The notes below the pieces were generated by a model. The model ran no database searches. It saw only the letters and a list, made by a program, of their open reading frames with translations, and was not told the origin of the DNA. Below, piece after piece: positions 37,476 through 50,100 of a stretch of DNA of 64,000 nucleotides (position 1 is the first letter of the stretch; each line of letters opens with the position of its first letter). A program made the position numbers and the translations under genes. This stretch comes from Aphelocoma coerulescens (Eukaryota > Chordata > Aves > Passeriformes > Corvidae), in NCBI RefSeq assembly GCF_041296385.1, contig NC_091023.1, positions 4,650,924-4,714,923 on the forward strand. Reading direction: 5' to 3'.

Positions 37476-40400
37476 ATGCCTCTTTGAGTATTTTCCTGTT
37501 GCTCCCAGGCTGGGGAGCTGCTGCCAGCTCATACCCCCAGGGTGTGAAATGCAGGTTGTGCCTAAGCTTTGGATGAGAACAGAGTGACAAAAAGAGTTAA
37601 ATGTTTTTTTCCACAGTATTGAAAGTCATGGATTTAATTCTGATAACTCTTCTTGAAAAAAAAAGAAAGAAAAGAAGATGTATTTAAGGGCTTACAGGGT
37701 TTATTTCAGTTTTTGGCCTGCTGTAAGGATGAAGTAGGGAAGGAGAATGTGGAAGGAATGTTAAGAGAAAAGAGGGAGAGCAAAGCTTTTAGTAGACTTT
37801 TCCGACTGTCTTTATATTTCCATTACATCCAATACATTTTTTAGAAGTAATTTTTTTCTGAAGCCTAAGAGGAAGCACATCCCCCTCATTTCCCCTGAGA
37901 TGATCTCCCAGTGGAACTACTATCTGAAAGCACTGTCCTTCCAGTAACAGCCAGCAGTGAAATGCAGAACAGAGCTATAGCAAACTCCATTCCCTTTGCT
38001 TTTTTTTTCCAGGAGGCAATACTTAGCTGTCAGTGGCAGGAAGACAGCTGCCATATTGTGTTCTCTTCATTTTGCCACTCAGGGTAGGATTTACCCTGGG
38101 TAACTTCAACAATCTAAACTCAGGGTTTTAGCTTTGATTTCCAGTGAGAGAAGGGACATCTTTAAAATCTGATTTATCCTCTCCTAAAACAGATAAACAG
38201 ATGTCTGAGTGAGTCGAAATCACCCATATAAAAAAACTTGTCTTTCCCTGCTGACTGTAGAGGAAACAGTAGACAGAAGAGCTTTGGCTGTCTTCCCTAA
38301 TTTCAGATACTTGTCTCACATCTAGTAACTCTTCCAGGTTGTTGTCAATGCATCAAGCATCCCTCAGAAACAACACTGGAGATATTCATTTGTACCTCTG
38401 GTTACAGGATAAGAGCAAGAAGAAATGGCTTTTGCTGATCTTTGGATGAGGTTTCTCCCTGGCTTTGCACCGTAGCAAACACAGTGCTGCTGCCATCATG
38501 TTTCTGCTCCACTCAAAGCTCAACACATGCATTTCTGAGTAAACACGTCTTTCTCAACTTCAGTTTTAGATAAATAAGAAACAAACAGAATTTCAAAACA
38601 GAAACCAAAGGATCCAGACAAGCTTTTTTCCCCGTTCTCCTCCATACATTGCAAAACTTCTCCAGCTTTGGAAAAGTTAGGGACAAAAGAGAAATGAAAT
38701 TCTGCCTTCTGCTGCTAACTTATTGAAGCTGGCAAAGCTTTGAAAATGGAAAAGCTGAGACAGAAGGAGGAGAATGGGAAGGAAACACAGTTCCTCCAGA
38801 ATTTTTATTGCCCTAAGACAAAGAAGAAGAAAATGCAGGAGGAAAAATGTCAAAACTCCAATTCTTCTTTTTTTAAAAGCAAGTGAAAATGTCATTTTTC
38901 TTTTTCTGAAGCGAGTGGTTTTGCAAAAAAACCTTGTATTAGGAGAAAGGCAAATCAATAAAATAATTTTCTCTTTTTTGCCTAGTTGTGACTGCTGTCA
39001 CGTTAACAACCTACCATGGCAGTAGTTATATTTGTATGCTGCTGCAGATGAGATGTCTGTATTTTTAATGATTTCGGCACCTTCCTCTACTGCATCTCAA
39101 GTCCTGTTACTGAGCATGTTGTGTTTAGAACACTATGGCTTAGCAAAACAAAGAAAAAAATCCATCCTTTCATGAGGCCTAGTGGGGAATGCTGCCATAT
39201 TCAGTATTACTCATTTTTTTGGTGAGTTTTTCTGTATGTTGGATACCTTGACAGATATCATCCTTGTCTGGAGTGAACTAACAGCATCAACACTTGGACA
39301 AAAGGAACTCTGAACTCAGTCTCATATTGAGTGGGAATGACTTGCATAACTGAGTGAATCACAAGCACTGGCACTGCAGCTGTCTGGACAAATTCTGTGG
39401 TAATAATATTCAACCAGCTAGTTTGGAGCATTCCCCTGTATTGGCAACTGCATTCACAGAAATTTGTACATCCAGCCATGCAGTTCAAGGGTAAAGAACT
39501 TCTTCTGTTTTTAGGGTAACAGTGTTGGGCTTTTGCTTTTCTAAGTGCAGGTTTGGAATTTACATCTTGCAGAGTCTGGATGGATCACATCTCTTGCCAC
39601 CATCTCCTCTTGCTCTGTCCAGCTGTCTTTGCCCTCTGCTCCACTGCCTTCAGGAAAGAAAAAAATGCTTTCTGTATAGGGACGCCTTTCAAAAATCACA
39701 CACTTAATTTACTTTTTATTACAGGATCTCCAAAATTAGGTATAAGGCTAATGTTTTTCAGGATAATGAGTCTCTAACTCAACCTGCTAATTTCAATGGG
39801 CTAACCTCAAAAAGCTGAAGTCGTTACATATGTCTAGTCTATACATATATCTGGCCAAATTCAGGGGTGTTAATACAAACTTGAGTGAATTTTTGAAAAA
39901 GTCTGAGCAATGTGAAGAAGATTCAGTTGTAATAAAAGAAGACTCCAAGTGTGGTGCACCTACTGTGTGAATCCCCCTGGCAAACAGTGTAGTGCCATTG
40001 CCAATCAATTGTGTTGCTGTCATCTTTGTGTCCTATGAATTTTTTATTACTTCCCATTACTCCGTGGTCAGAATAAAAATGTAATAATTTAACAAGACAA
40101 AAGCCTAAACAGCATGCAGATTCAGAATTGCAGGTAGAGTGTACTAGTCTGTAATGGATTGAGGACTCCTGTTCAACTGTTTTTCTCTTAGAGGGGACAA
40201 AAATATTAACAATGAAAATTTTGATTCTCTTTGGATGAGTTCAGCTTAGAATGTGACTCATCATTGAAACAGAAGGAGCTTCCTCAATGCAGAGTCCATA
40301 AACAGTGTCACAGGGGATACAGCACAAAAAGCTTTTGAAATCTTGAAAATTCTTCTGGAAGGGGTTGTTTTTCTTGCTTTCTGTAAGCAGGCAAGAGCAG

Positions 40401-43400
40401 TATGAGCTTTGTATCTGAGAAGGTGCATTTTCTGATGATTAGATTGTGGCAAAACAGAAACTCTGCTATGGGAAATAATTGTGTCTCCAGACCAGGTGCC
40501 CTTATGCCTTTGCTGAACACACCACTCCTTGCAAATCTGCCTGAAGCATTTGCATGAAATGAAGCCCAAAACCTTTACTGAGTGTGGTAAGAATAAGCAC
40601 ATTCCGATGAATTTCTATTTTCTTTGAACAGTACAACCAACTACTCTGATTCTCTTTGACATCTACTTGTGCTCATATTGATTTGATTTTTATAAGCCTT
40701 CTCTGTAATTCTTTCTGTGTGTTGAGCAAGTAATTGTATGCACATTTTAATCCTTCAATTGATGCTTTGTGTGTCTGGAAAAAATCTTGGAAGATTTTCT
40801 GAAGTGTGTACCTAAGGTGTTAGAGAAGTGTCCTTTCCACAGAGCATAACCAAATGTTTCTAGGCCTGGGGAGCTTAGACCTGAATTATTTTTTCACTTC
40901 ATTTTATTGAGTAAGTTTCTGTGCCATTCTGTCTTTTGGGACTATAATCATGTTTCTAGTAGACAGATAATTGTAGGTGTTATTTGTATCAGACTGTACT
41001 CAGTGGTCAACCCCTAGGAGGTTATGCTGCAGCAATGTTATCCCTCACACAAAATCCACAGGAGTTGCCTGACTATAGCTTGTTTTCAGGATCAAAAGAG
41101 GCTGCTCTTGTTAGGGGCTGGTGTGAGAGATGACTGGTAGTGTTTGGCATCGTGCTTTGTGGCAGTTTAAAAATCTGGCAAGAAAATCATAACATTTATG
41201 CTTCTGTCTCCAACTTCAGGAGAAGGGATTAATTCAGTCAAAAAACCCCTCTGTATGTTCAAACTCAACCCTAAAACAATGATCCTATTTTATGAGTAAA
41301 TTTAAGCTTTTGTACAGTGAGGTAGATTATTTGTCAAAGCTAGTGAGTGGCATGTCAGAGATCTCACTTATTTTCTCTGCCAGGTTGCAAGTTTTTAAAA
41401 TTAGGTTGAGGGAGACTGCTTGTATTTCTGCTCATAAAACAGGGGCAGAACCTGGTTTTTGTCCTTGCCTGCTAGCTCCAAGACAAGGTTTTCAGAGTAT
41501 GGTTTGGGCTGTTCCAGTACCTGCTACCACGTCAGTGACAAGTTTGTCTTTAATACATTATAGAGCAGATTGGTCAATGCTAAATGCTGTTGGAAAGAAA
41601 TTACAAAGTATTACAGTAAGGAGAGGAACTCCTGTACTTTGAAACATTTAAAGTTTAATAAAATGGGTCCCTGTTTTGGGATGTGTGCTGAAAAGGCTTT
41701 TTTATAATACCACAGTCATAAACCCACACTTTGCAGTAACAGAGCTTGTAAAGAAGTGTCTTTGTCCATGGACACATTTTGTAAATCGTAATAATAGTTT
41801 CCTCTGAAAGATTGCTGAAGATACTTATGTGGGAAAGGGTTGTTGCTTAAAGCTTTCCTTGGGCATCAGAAATGGGTGCTGTCATGTCCAGATGTATTTA
41901 AATTATTTCCAGACAATCTTGGGCATCTTAAAGAGAAAATAAAAATTGCCTGTGTTTTAATCTTCTTTTTTGCATTTAACTTTTTAAAAATGAGTTATGC
42001 ACTTAGGGATATCTCTTTTTCACTCCTCGTAAGCCACTGGATGGCTTTTTCACCTGGTGATTCCTGGCTCTGTTATTGAGCTGGCAGCCTGACCACGGGA
42101 CTGAGAGCCAGCTGGTTGGTGTTGCAGAGGGAAATGTTCAGGTGATAGTGATGAAATGAGGAGTATTGCTAGGGTAGCTGGAAGTGCAGCTGCTGCAGAG
42201 AAAAAGGGGAATGGTGATTCCTGTCTCCTTTCTTCCCCTTACTTGCTTCCCATTCCCCCACTGACACCCTCAGAATCAAGTTGTGCAGCAGCCTAATTTT
42301 ATATCAGGTCTTCCATGTCGCTCCTTGCCATTATTTAGGATCTAGTTGCAGCTGCATTGTGTATGCTTAACAAATAAAAGCTTTCAGAGAACATCATTCA
42401 ATTCCCACCTCCTGCTAAGGGTTTTGGAAGTGTAATACATCACAGAATCAAAATGACTTTCACTAAAAGTTCATGCTGTTTAAATCACACCAAATGTTAT
42501 ATTGAGCTGTAGCATACATAATTCATGTATCATTAACAGCTTCTACAAGTTTTTGGCTGCATGGCATGCCAATGAATCAGAATGTGTGGGTATTTTTTGA
42601 TACCTGCCTTTCCTTAAATTGTATTTAGAAGCAACAGCATGTAATTATACTAACCTGGAATATCAAACAGGCATGTAAAAAATTATGGTTTGTGATTGAC
42701 ATGGTAAAGTAAGTCTCCTTCCTTTCCTGATGTTGAATGAAACAAGCTATTTTAAACTGGAAAGACTGAATAGATTTTTGTGCTTCTATTAGTATTATAA
42801 ACAAAAACCCATTTTCATTGTTTACCATGTGAGAATTCTCCTGCAGTCACTCGATTCATTGTGTGGCTGATGAATCATCAGTGTCCTTTAGCAAGAGAAG
42901 CCTGTTTGGCCAGTTTGAATGTGTTTCACAAGCTGCTAGCTCGGACAAGGGAACAGGGTCAGGGAGATGGGCTGGCATTACTGGCATGATGGCCTGGTAC
43001 CCACGTCCCCAAGAGATGGAATGCTCACACTCCATGACTGCAGGTATCACTCAGTCCCACTGTTATCCTCCTTCTGTCACACAGGTGTCAGAGGCTTTGA
43101 TGCAGGACATCAGTTAGTGCCAGTGAAAGCACTCTGAGGCTGCTAAAATCCCCATGGCAGATTTAGGAGTGTGCTGTAGCACCTGACTGAACCCAAACCT
43201 TGGCTGCACCTGTGTGGAAGGATTGTAATTCTATTTCAGCAGCAGAAGGCAGTGAAATACCCTGTATCATTCAATATGGGAAGATACTAATCAGACTGCA
43301 ATAATGGTGCTGGAGGACCCGTGAAGAGTAGAACTGCCTTGTGATCCATGATTGCCAACAAAAAGAAACTTTCTGTCAAAATTGTGACAGACTCTACTTG

Positions 43401-45404
43401 GCAATCAATGATCTCATGCTGGGTATGAGAACTGGATGATTAGGAAGTGGAGGTGGCCGGGGTCTCGCAAAACATAACATTGTTCTGAAGCAGAATCACA
43501 AATGTTGTTTATAGATCCTGACTAGCTGACAAGTAGGTTAAAGGTTTCCTACAAGAAGTTTTCTATTCAGAAATTTGACTACTCTGATAAGTGTATTCAG
43601 CCCATAGCCATTGATATGCCAATTTATTTAAGCAAAACTTTGATTTAAATATGTATTTAAAGTAGATTTGGGCCCCAAGTGCCTGTCTGCATACTGTATT
43701 TAGCAATCTTTAATAACTAAGTACAAATTAGAAAACTTTTAAGTAGTTACCAGGAGGCTATTTTTTTTTCCACATTTATTTTTATCAGTCTCCAGTTTCC
43801 ATGGGAAACAGCTCGAAGTGGATGACTTCTCAAAATAGTGATCTGCACTTTGCAATTAATACTGCTTAACTTATCCCATACTTGATATAAATGTTGTAGT
43901 AGGAAGTTGTAGTGAGTTTGTTCTTTCATTGTGATTGTTGCTGAAAGCTGAAGCAGGGTGTTCACTTTCTAAAAGTAGCATGTCACATATCTACTCTTGC
44001 TGACCTTTTAATTTCATTTTTTAGGCATAAGAGAAGTGCCTGATCAGTAGACGTTCCTCAAAAAGGTGCACCTTCTAACTCTTCCTATTATGCCTGACAG
44101 CTCCCTGCTTGTTTTTAAGGGCTTAACTTTTCATGAACTCCGAGCTGCAGTGTGAGGGGTGCACCGATCTCTGCCTTTCTGATCTCCCGTTATGGTAGCG
44201 ATGACACCAGCAGCCCTGACCTCAGCACTGGCAGTCTGCTTGCCTTGGTTGGGTGGCAGTGGGTTTGTTGCTTTGGTTCCCCTCCTACAGACTTCCTCCA
44301 GCCAGTTTGGCTACCTTTGGGACAGGAGTTGACTGAGAATTAGTCCGTGTCTTAGTGACAGCATGCAGAGATTTGGAGGGGGCTGCGTTGCCTTGTGGGA
44401 TACTCTGGGTGTTGATCAGCAGTCACCACCTTGTGATGAAGGGAATGATTGAGGCAAAGTTGCTCAGGACTGTAGGGCATGATTCTCTGAGTGGACAAGT
44501 TGGTGAGTTAGGAATCTGAGTCTTGCTCCCAGGAAACAGGAGTGCCTGGCACAGGCAAAGTAGTACTGACACACCTGTGTGATGCTCTGGGCACAGAGGG
44601 GGCGGCAGCAGAACCTCAGATGCTCTGCTCGTAAACCCATAAATGATTTACTTTTGTGAAAGGGCCACTCAGGAAATGACCACATCTAGAGAAACAGTAA
44701 ACTGTTAAAAATGTTGGTGCTTCCTAATTCAGCAAATACTTCTGCCAGTTTATTTGCCCCTAAAGCTCCAAGCTTTTAAAGAGGAAGAGGATGAGCGTCC
44801 TTCCAAGTCTGGGCAGAACAGAGCAGCTGCACTCTGTCCTTTCACTGCAGGGTCTTTGCTCCTTCTTTCCACTGAGCTATGGCTAAACAAGTTGAAGCAA
44901 ATTATAATCACTCTTGCAAGAAATCTGGGGGGAAAAAAAATTACCTTATTAAAACTTGTTTTAATTAAACATCAGGACCTACCAAATATTTTTACTAGGT
45001 ATGTGTGACATAACAAGAAAAAATGGAAAATGTTCTTGTGAAAAATAGTGTAGTTTTAGTATCATTAGCAATTAATGGGACAGACCTGTTAGTATGTAAT
45101 TTAACTTTAAAAAATAAATTTGAGACTTAATTTTTCTTTTGATGCTGATTCACCACTGTTTATAACCAGGAAAAATTAAGCACTAGAGTAAGGGGTAGTG
45201 AGGCTGGAAGAAGTTATAAATCATGCCTAAACCCAGCGTGTTCAGAGTTGTTAGCATTTCTAGCAGGATTGTGTATTACTCCACAAGTAAGTAGCCCTCT
45301 TGTGCACTGCACTGTTCAGGTTCCGAGGTCTGACTTTCCTCTGCACAATCCAAGCTGCGTTTAAGTCATGTCTGCTTAAAGCTGCAATGAGGTGTATCTG
45401 ATCC
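37476..45404. other. Long gene-free stretch
   Basis: I see no recognised gene or transposon. An A-rich run lies at about 37655-37675. A strong plus-strand acceptor (CTTTTTTTTTCCAG) ends at 38012. The 71 nt that follow are open in two frames and end at a donor-like GGGTAGGA, giving a weak internal-exon candidate at 38013-38083. Another polypyrimidine acceptor (TTTACTTTTTATTACAG) near 39724 is followed by about 30 open codons and then a stop. The rest is AT-leaning unique-looking DNA. Confidence 0.5.
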
Positions 45405-45594
45405 TGCCGTGTGTCCGAGCAGCTCTGCTCCGCTGCGGCAGCAGCCCGTGGCTGGTCCTGCGGTGCGGGATGGGGATGGGGATGGGGATGGGGATGGGGA
45501 GGCAGCTCCGGAGGCACCGCGGCGGGTCCCTGCCTCGGGGACAGCGACCGGCGCTGAACACGCCCCTGGTATTTCCCCAAAGCTGAGCTGCGCC
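45405..45594. promoter_or_regulatory. Small CpG island (possible promoter)
   Basis: About 17 CpG dinucleotides occur within 190 bp of GC-rich sequence, against a very CpG-poor background. Methylation normally depletes CpG in bird DNA, so a local cluster suggests germline hypomethylation, typically at a promoter or enhancer. The island contains the GGGGAT array at 45467-45500 and GCGG/CCGCGG elements compatible with SP1-type sites. I see no TATA box and no clear first-exon donor on either strand. The open frames through it on both strands reflect missing stop codons. It is the best candidate transcription start in the window, but no gene can be attached to it. Confidence 0.55.
45467..45500 (+). 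repeat. GGGGAT hexanucleotide repeat, G-quadruplex-capable
   Basis: The plus strand has six consecutive runs of 3-4 G separated by AT. This fits the usual pattern for intramolecular G-quadruplex formation (four or more G3 runs with short loops), with loops of only two nucleotides. A period of six keeps every frame in register, so five perfect dipeptide repeats appear: Gly-Met and Asp-Gly on plus, and His-Pro, Ser-Pro and Ile-Pro on minus. These are not evidence of translation. The array lies centrally in a CpG island. Confidence 0.95.
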
Positions 45595-46849
45595 TCCACC
45601 TCTTTGGCTCGCAGTTATTGATGCCGTAAGCAAACAAATGACACTTTATTGAGTTCTGCGTCTGGTTGGTTACTTTTGAGATGTGTGATTACCAGTTTAG
45701 AAGCATCATCCCTGAATTTAAATGAATCTCCAGCTGCAGGCAGGTACAGGATGTGTCTGCATTCGGGTGTGTAGCAGTACAAAATTAACCACTTTGAACC
45801 GCAGCTCCCAAAGGCAGGCACAGCCAGCCACAGACTGCAGCCTCACCTGGGTGAGCCAAGCAGGAATCAACAGGGTGTATCCCTGGTGTAAAACAGCCCT
45901 AGTATTTAGAACAAATAAAATTCACTAATAATCACTACTGGATTCTCTATAACTTTTGCATAGGAATTCTGTGGTTTCTTGCTGGGAACTCTTAGTGTGG
46001 CTGTATTGTAGAGAGAGATGCTGACTAGGGGTTTGCTCTGCAGGATTAGCTACAAGAACACATTTGTGTGCTGAAGTGGTCCCTGTCCTGAGGACCCATA
46101 GCTCAAAAGACTGGGGGAGGTGGGGAGAAGAGAAACATTTATGTTCATCGTGCAGTTTGTGTCTTCATCAGCTTTGGACTTGGTTGCACGAGTGAGAACA
46201 GAACCAGGATTTGTGTTTTGGAAAGGTCAGCCTTCTTCTTCCAGCCCTGATATTTGGGCAAGCCTGAATTTGCATACTTGATTACACAATTCTTTTCACC
46301 TGAGTTTCTCATTTCTGTTGCAATTTGAAGTAATTTGCGCCAGCTGTAAAAAACCTACAGTGTGGAGAGAGAGGGAGACATTTTCACCTAGCTGGTAAGT
46401 CCTCTCTGATTTTTCCTACAATATCTCCTTCTGTCTGCACATATGTGTGTGTTTGTGTTTGGTGAGGGGTGTGTGTCAAGAATTCACAAGTTTGCCAGGA
46501 AAGTAATGCTGGTTTCTGGGAAGGAGTGCAAGTGTCCTGATGGTAGACTTGCCTTTCCTCACATAACTCTTGCAGTACTTTGGGATTTTAGACCAGAGTT
46601 TAAACAACACTAGTACAGTGAACCCCGCTAATGAGGATTTCTCATTTTAAACAAGAAACCCGAATATGTAACTCTTTAGGCAGAAGAGTATCAAGGGTGG
46701 ACTTGCCTTTATTGTGAAGGGGCTCAGCCTCTCAAGCTGTTGGATCCAGTGTCCTGGATAGAGCTGTTCTCATGCTGTAGTAGGTGGACTGTAGGTTAGA
46801 TGTTTGGGCTAGATATGTGTTGTTATTAGTGCCTGTTACCGATAAAATA
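45595..46849. other. Gene-free stretch
   Basis: I see no gene or recognised repeat. A plus-strand donor-like site (CTG followed by GTAAGTCC) lies at about 46395 but has no paired acceptor with a credible open frame. A short TG-rich patch occurs near 46443-46475. Confidence 0.5.
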
Positions 46850-47180
46850 CATCATTCGTGAGGGGTGGTGCCCTCCTGCCCATCCCTGGGGCCTGGGCTT
46901 TGCTCTGAGCGCAGTGTCCACACAGCCCCTCTCCTGCCTGGCTGGGCACTGGCCACTGCTGTGGCACAGCCAGCCAAGGAGCTGCCTCAGTGGCTTCTGG
47001 GGACAGGCCAGGAAGGCTGGTGGGAGCAGGACCCCGGGAGGGAGCTCTGGTGCTCCTGGTCACCCAGCTGAGAGAGCTTTTACGGTGCTTGTCGCTGTGG
47101 TGAGTGCTGTGAGGTGCACTTGGAGCCGGGCCGGACCCAAAGCTCAGCACTCCCGGCTGTGCTGTTTCACTCCTCATCCG
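46850..47180. other. GC-rich segment, moderately CpG-containing
   Basis: This GC-rich block has several CpGs, concentrated at its right end around GCCGGGCCGGAC (about 47126-47137). It lies about 1.3 kb from the CpG island. Overlapping open frames of 68-113 codons on both strands reflect composition. I recognise no protein family and no repeat. It may be a second, weaker island or a degraded GC-rich repeat. Confidence 0.3.
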
Positions 47181-50100
47181 AGCAGGGACAGAGGGAAGGC
47201 ACGGAACACAGGAAAGGAGAGAAAAGCCTCTAGAGCTGGTTTGAGCCAGTAGCCAGGCATACCTGCATTTTCCCCAGGCAAAGCTGATGATGTCCCTTGA
47301 CTGAAGCTTTCTGCTTCGCTCGCACTGTCCACAGCTTCTCCTCTGGTGTCATTCCTCATGCAAACAATGGGGCTCTCCCTTGTCTCTGAGCTGGTACCGT
47401 TGTGCCAGTGGTGGCTGATGGCATTTGGAGTGTTGGGAACAATTGCTGCTGGATTCTCCAGAGGCTGGAGGCAGAGGTGACCCAGAAACAGTGATGCTGA
47501 TTCCCCAAAACACGAGCCACTTGATAGCAGAAGGTTTGGGGATTCACTGGAGCAGACAGCGCAGGAATGGCTTTGGAAGCAAAACTCTACCCTGAGATGT
47601 TAAGTACGGGCATGGCTGTGATCTGAGAAATTCATGAATGTCACCAACACAGTCTGCTGAAGTGATAGCTATAAAATGAAAGATTTAAAGGAGGTAATCA
47701 TAATGGTTAACAGCAGTACGAAAAAGCTTAAACATGTTCATAAATTTCAATAACTGCTGAGCAATATACTGGATTCATCTAGGAGAGATTTAATATGAAA
47801 AATGTTAAATAGGCTATACAAAGCCTGGAAACAGACATTTCTCCTGAAGATGGAGTCTCTGGGTGAGAAATTTACTTTATGCTTCAGCTGAAGTGATACT
47901 AAATGCAAGTACAATCTGGTAGAAAAGAAATGAGAAAATAAATTATGGAAAGAGTTTTTAAATTTTCACATTAAGAGAAAAGGCTTTATTTTGTATTCTC
48001 ACTTCAGATGGTATTTGTGTACAGAACTATAAATGACCATGTATGCTAAATGAAATGAGATAAAAAATGTTGGTGTCAATTACATAGATATTTAATAGAA
48101 AATAAAAATGACTGAAATCTTATCACTGGGAAGTACAAGCATACAAATTTGTGTGGAAGTATCAAGAATATATACATCATTTACACAGATCAACTTTGTT
48201 TAGAATACATCACTTTAGATGAATTTTAAATTTTCTGTGTTAAAAATTAATAGTATTCTGAGGCAGAACCTTTCATTGCAGATAGTTTTAGTAAGATGCA
48301 TCAGTGCACTAAGATTTTTGAAATGGTGAATACCTTCTTTGTGTTGCTAATTGCATCTGTGCAGCCTGCAAATGAAGGATATCCACCATCTTATTTCCAA
48401 GTTCAGTCATTTTATTCCTGTTGATAAACAGCCCTTATCTTATTCCCACAGACCAGCTAGATTTTACATTATTTTATAAATGACAATTTTCCATTGTGCT
48501 GCAGCATATTGTTAGCAAGCTTGAGCATTATTAAAAAGAAATAGAAATACAGAATTTGGAAAATTTCTCCTTGTTCAAGTGACTTATTTTTAGATGCACT
48601 GATGCTGCTTGCAGTAGTGATTAAATTAATGAAGGTGCCTTTCATCAGGGTAAGATGGTGAAAGCTTATGAGCCACCAGCTTGACCCGGGATGCTGCCTG
48701 TGACAAAGGATGTGTGTTTTGCTGTAGGCATCCAGCCCCTTCCAAGGAGCAGCACAGCCCTACAGATCAGTGTGTTGCTTATGGAAATGCTACCTCAGAA
48801 ATGTTCCAGGAGATAAACCCATCCTTTGAATTCATATGGGAATGGACTGAAAAAGATGTTGGGAAAAATCTGAGTAGGCATCCCTGTAACAACTTGTAGG
48901 TTTGCCACACTGAGGGCCTTTCATTAAAGCAAATGGATTGTGTTTTCACCTTATGTCTCTGTCTAGCACGTAAAGGTACACAGCTATTTTCTGAGTTGGG
49001 CTAAATGTCACTTTCCATCTTTGCTGGTTCTATGTATCTCCCTGATTCTAATGCAGCATTTAAAAAAGCACTAAAGTGTATGTTTTTAGCAGAGAGTGGA
49101 AGCCAGAAAGGCTGAAATCACCAGGAAGGCACTGTTGGGATCAGCAAAGGGAGAGTGAAACAAAGGGAATTTCCCTTTCTGGGGTCACTACAAGTTACTT
49201 CCAAATACTGGAAGTCATGAATTCCCTTCAGCTGAAACAGATTGTGTTCTCCATGTTTGATTATTGAAGGAAGGTGTACCTGAGTTAACAGAGTTTGGAA
49301 AGACAAAATACAACTACTGGCAGAAGAGTGATTAACCTAGCAAGGAGCTCAATACCAATGTTTAATTCTCAAGATACATTACATTTTTGCCACGACACTT
49401 TATATTCTGAATGGCTTTACTGCTGCAGTTGCGTTTGCTTCACAAACCACTCAAAATAAAGGGAGATTTCTAGAGAGTGAGAATAATGATTTCCAATAAC
49501 AGAACGAAATATTCTAGCTGACAAGTTCAGTGGCATGGCTCTGCGAATCCTCCTACATCCCCTGCCAAATACCACATCAGTTTTGTTTGACTTCATGCAA
49601 ATAGGATGCAGAGGAGGGGCCCTCATCTCTCTGTATACTTATATACAAACTATAGATGTGAATAAATACTCCTAAACACGTTTGTGCTGGTGTGTCAGCA
49701 AAGCATATGGAATTTCACATTGATTTGTGACCTCTATAAAACACTAATGGAGCTGCTGCCTTAGCTTTCAGTCAATTGGGAAAGACTCAGTGATGGGAAA
49801 CTGCAGGCAAATTCCCCTTTTGCTAGTCCCTGTAGTGCCTTCCTTGTAACTTTAGCTGTTGTGCTTTCCACTGTCCTCAGATTCATTTTTGTCCTTTGGG
49901 AAGCCACACAAACTCATTCATGATGCAGCTTAGAAATGAGTTCTCTCTCCCTGTATCTGATACACTTTATTCCTAAGCACAGGTCTCTAAAAGGGAGAAC
50001 AAGCCCCACAGTTCCATGCATAATATGTACACCTACAGTGCTGTAAAATGCTCCATCAGGAAGAGACAGGGAACATCGCTCTTCTCTCCTTTTTATTGTG

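Noticed and set aside
45260..45637. 125-codon minus-strand frame with a His-Pro run, and parallel Asp-Gly, Gly-Met, Ser-Pro and Ile-Pro frames
   Set aside because: The hexamer array and GC-rich island lack stops in five frames at once; no frame is favoured and no domain is present.
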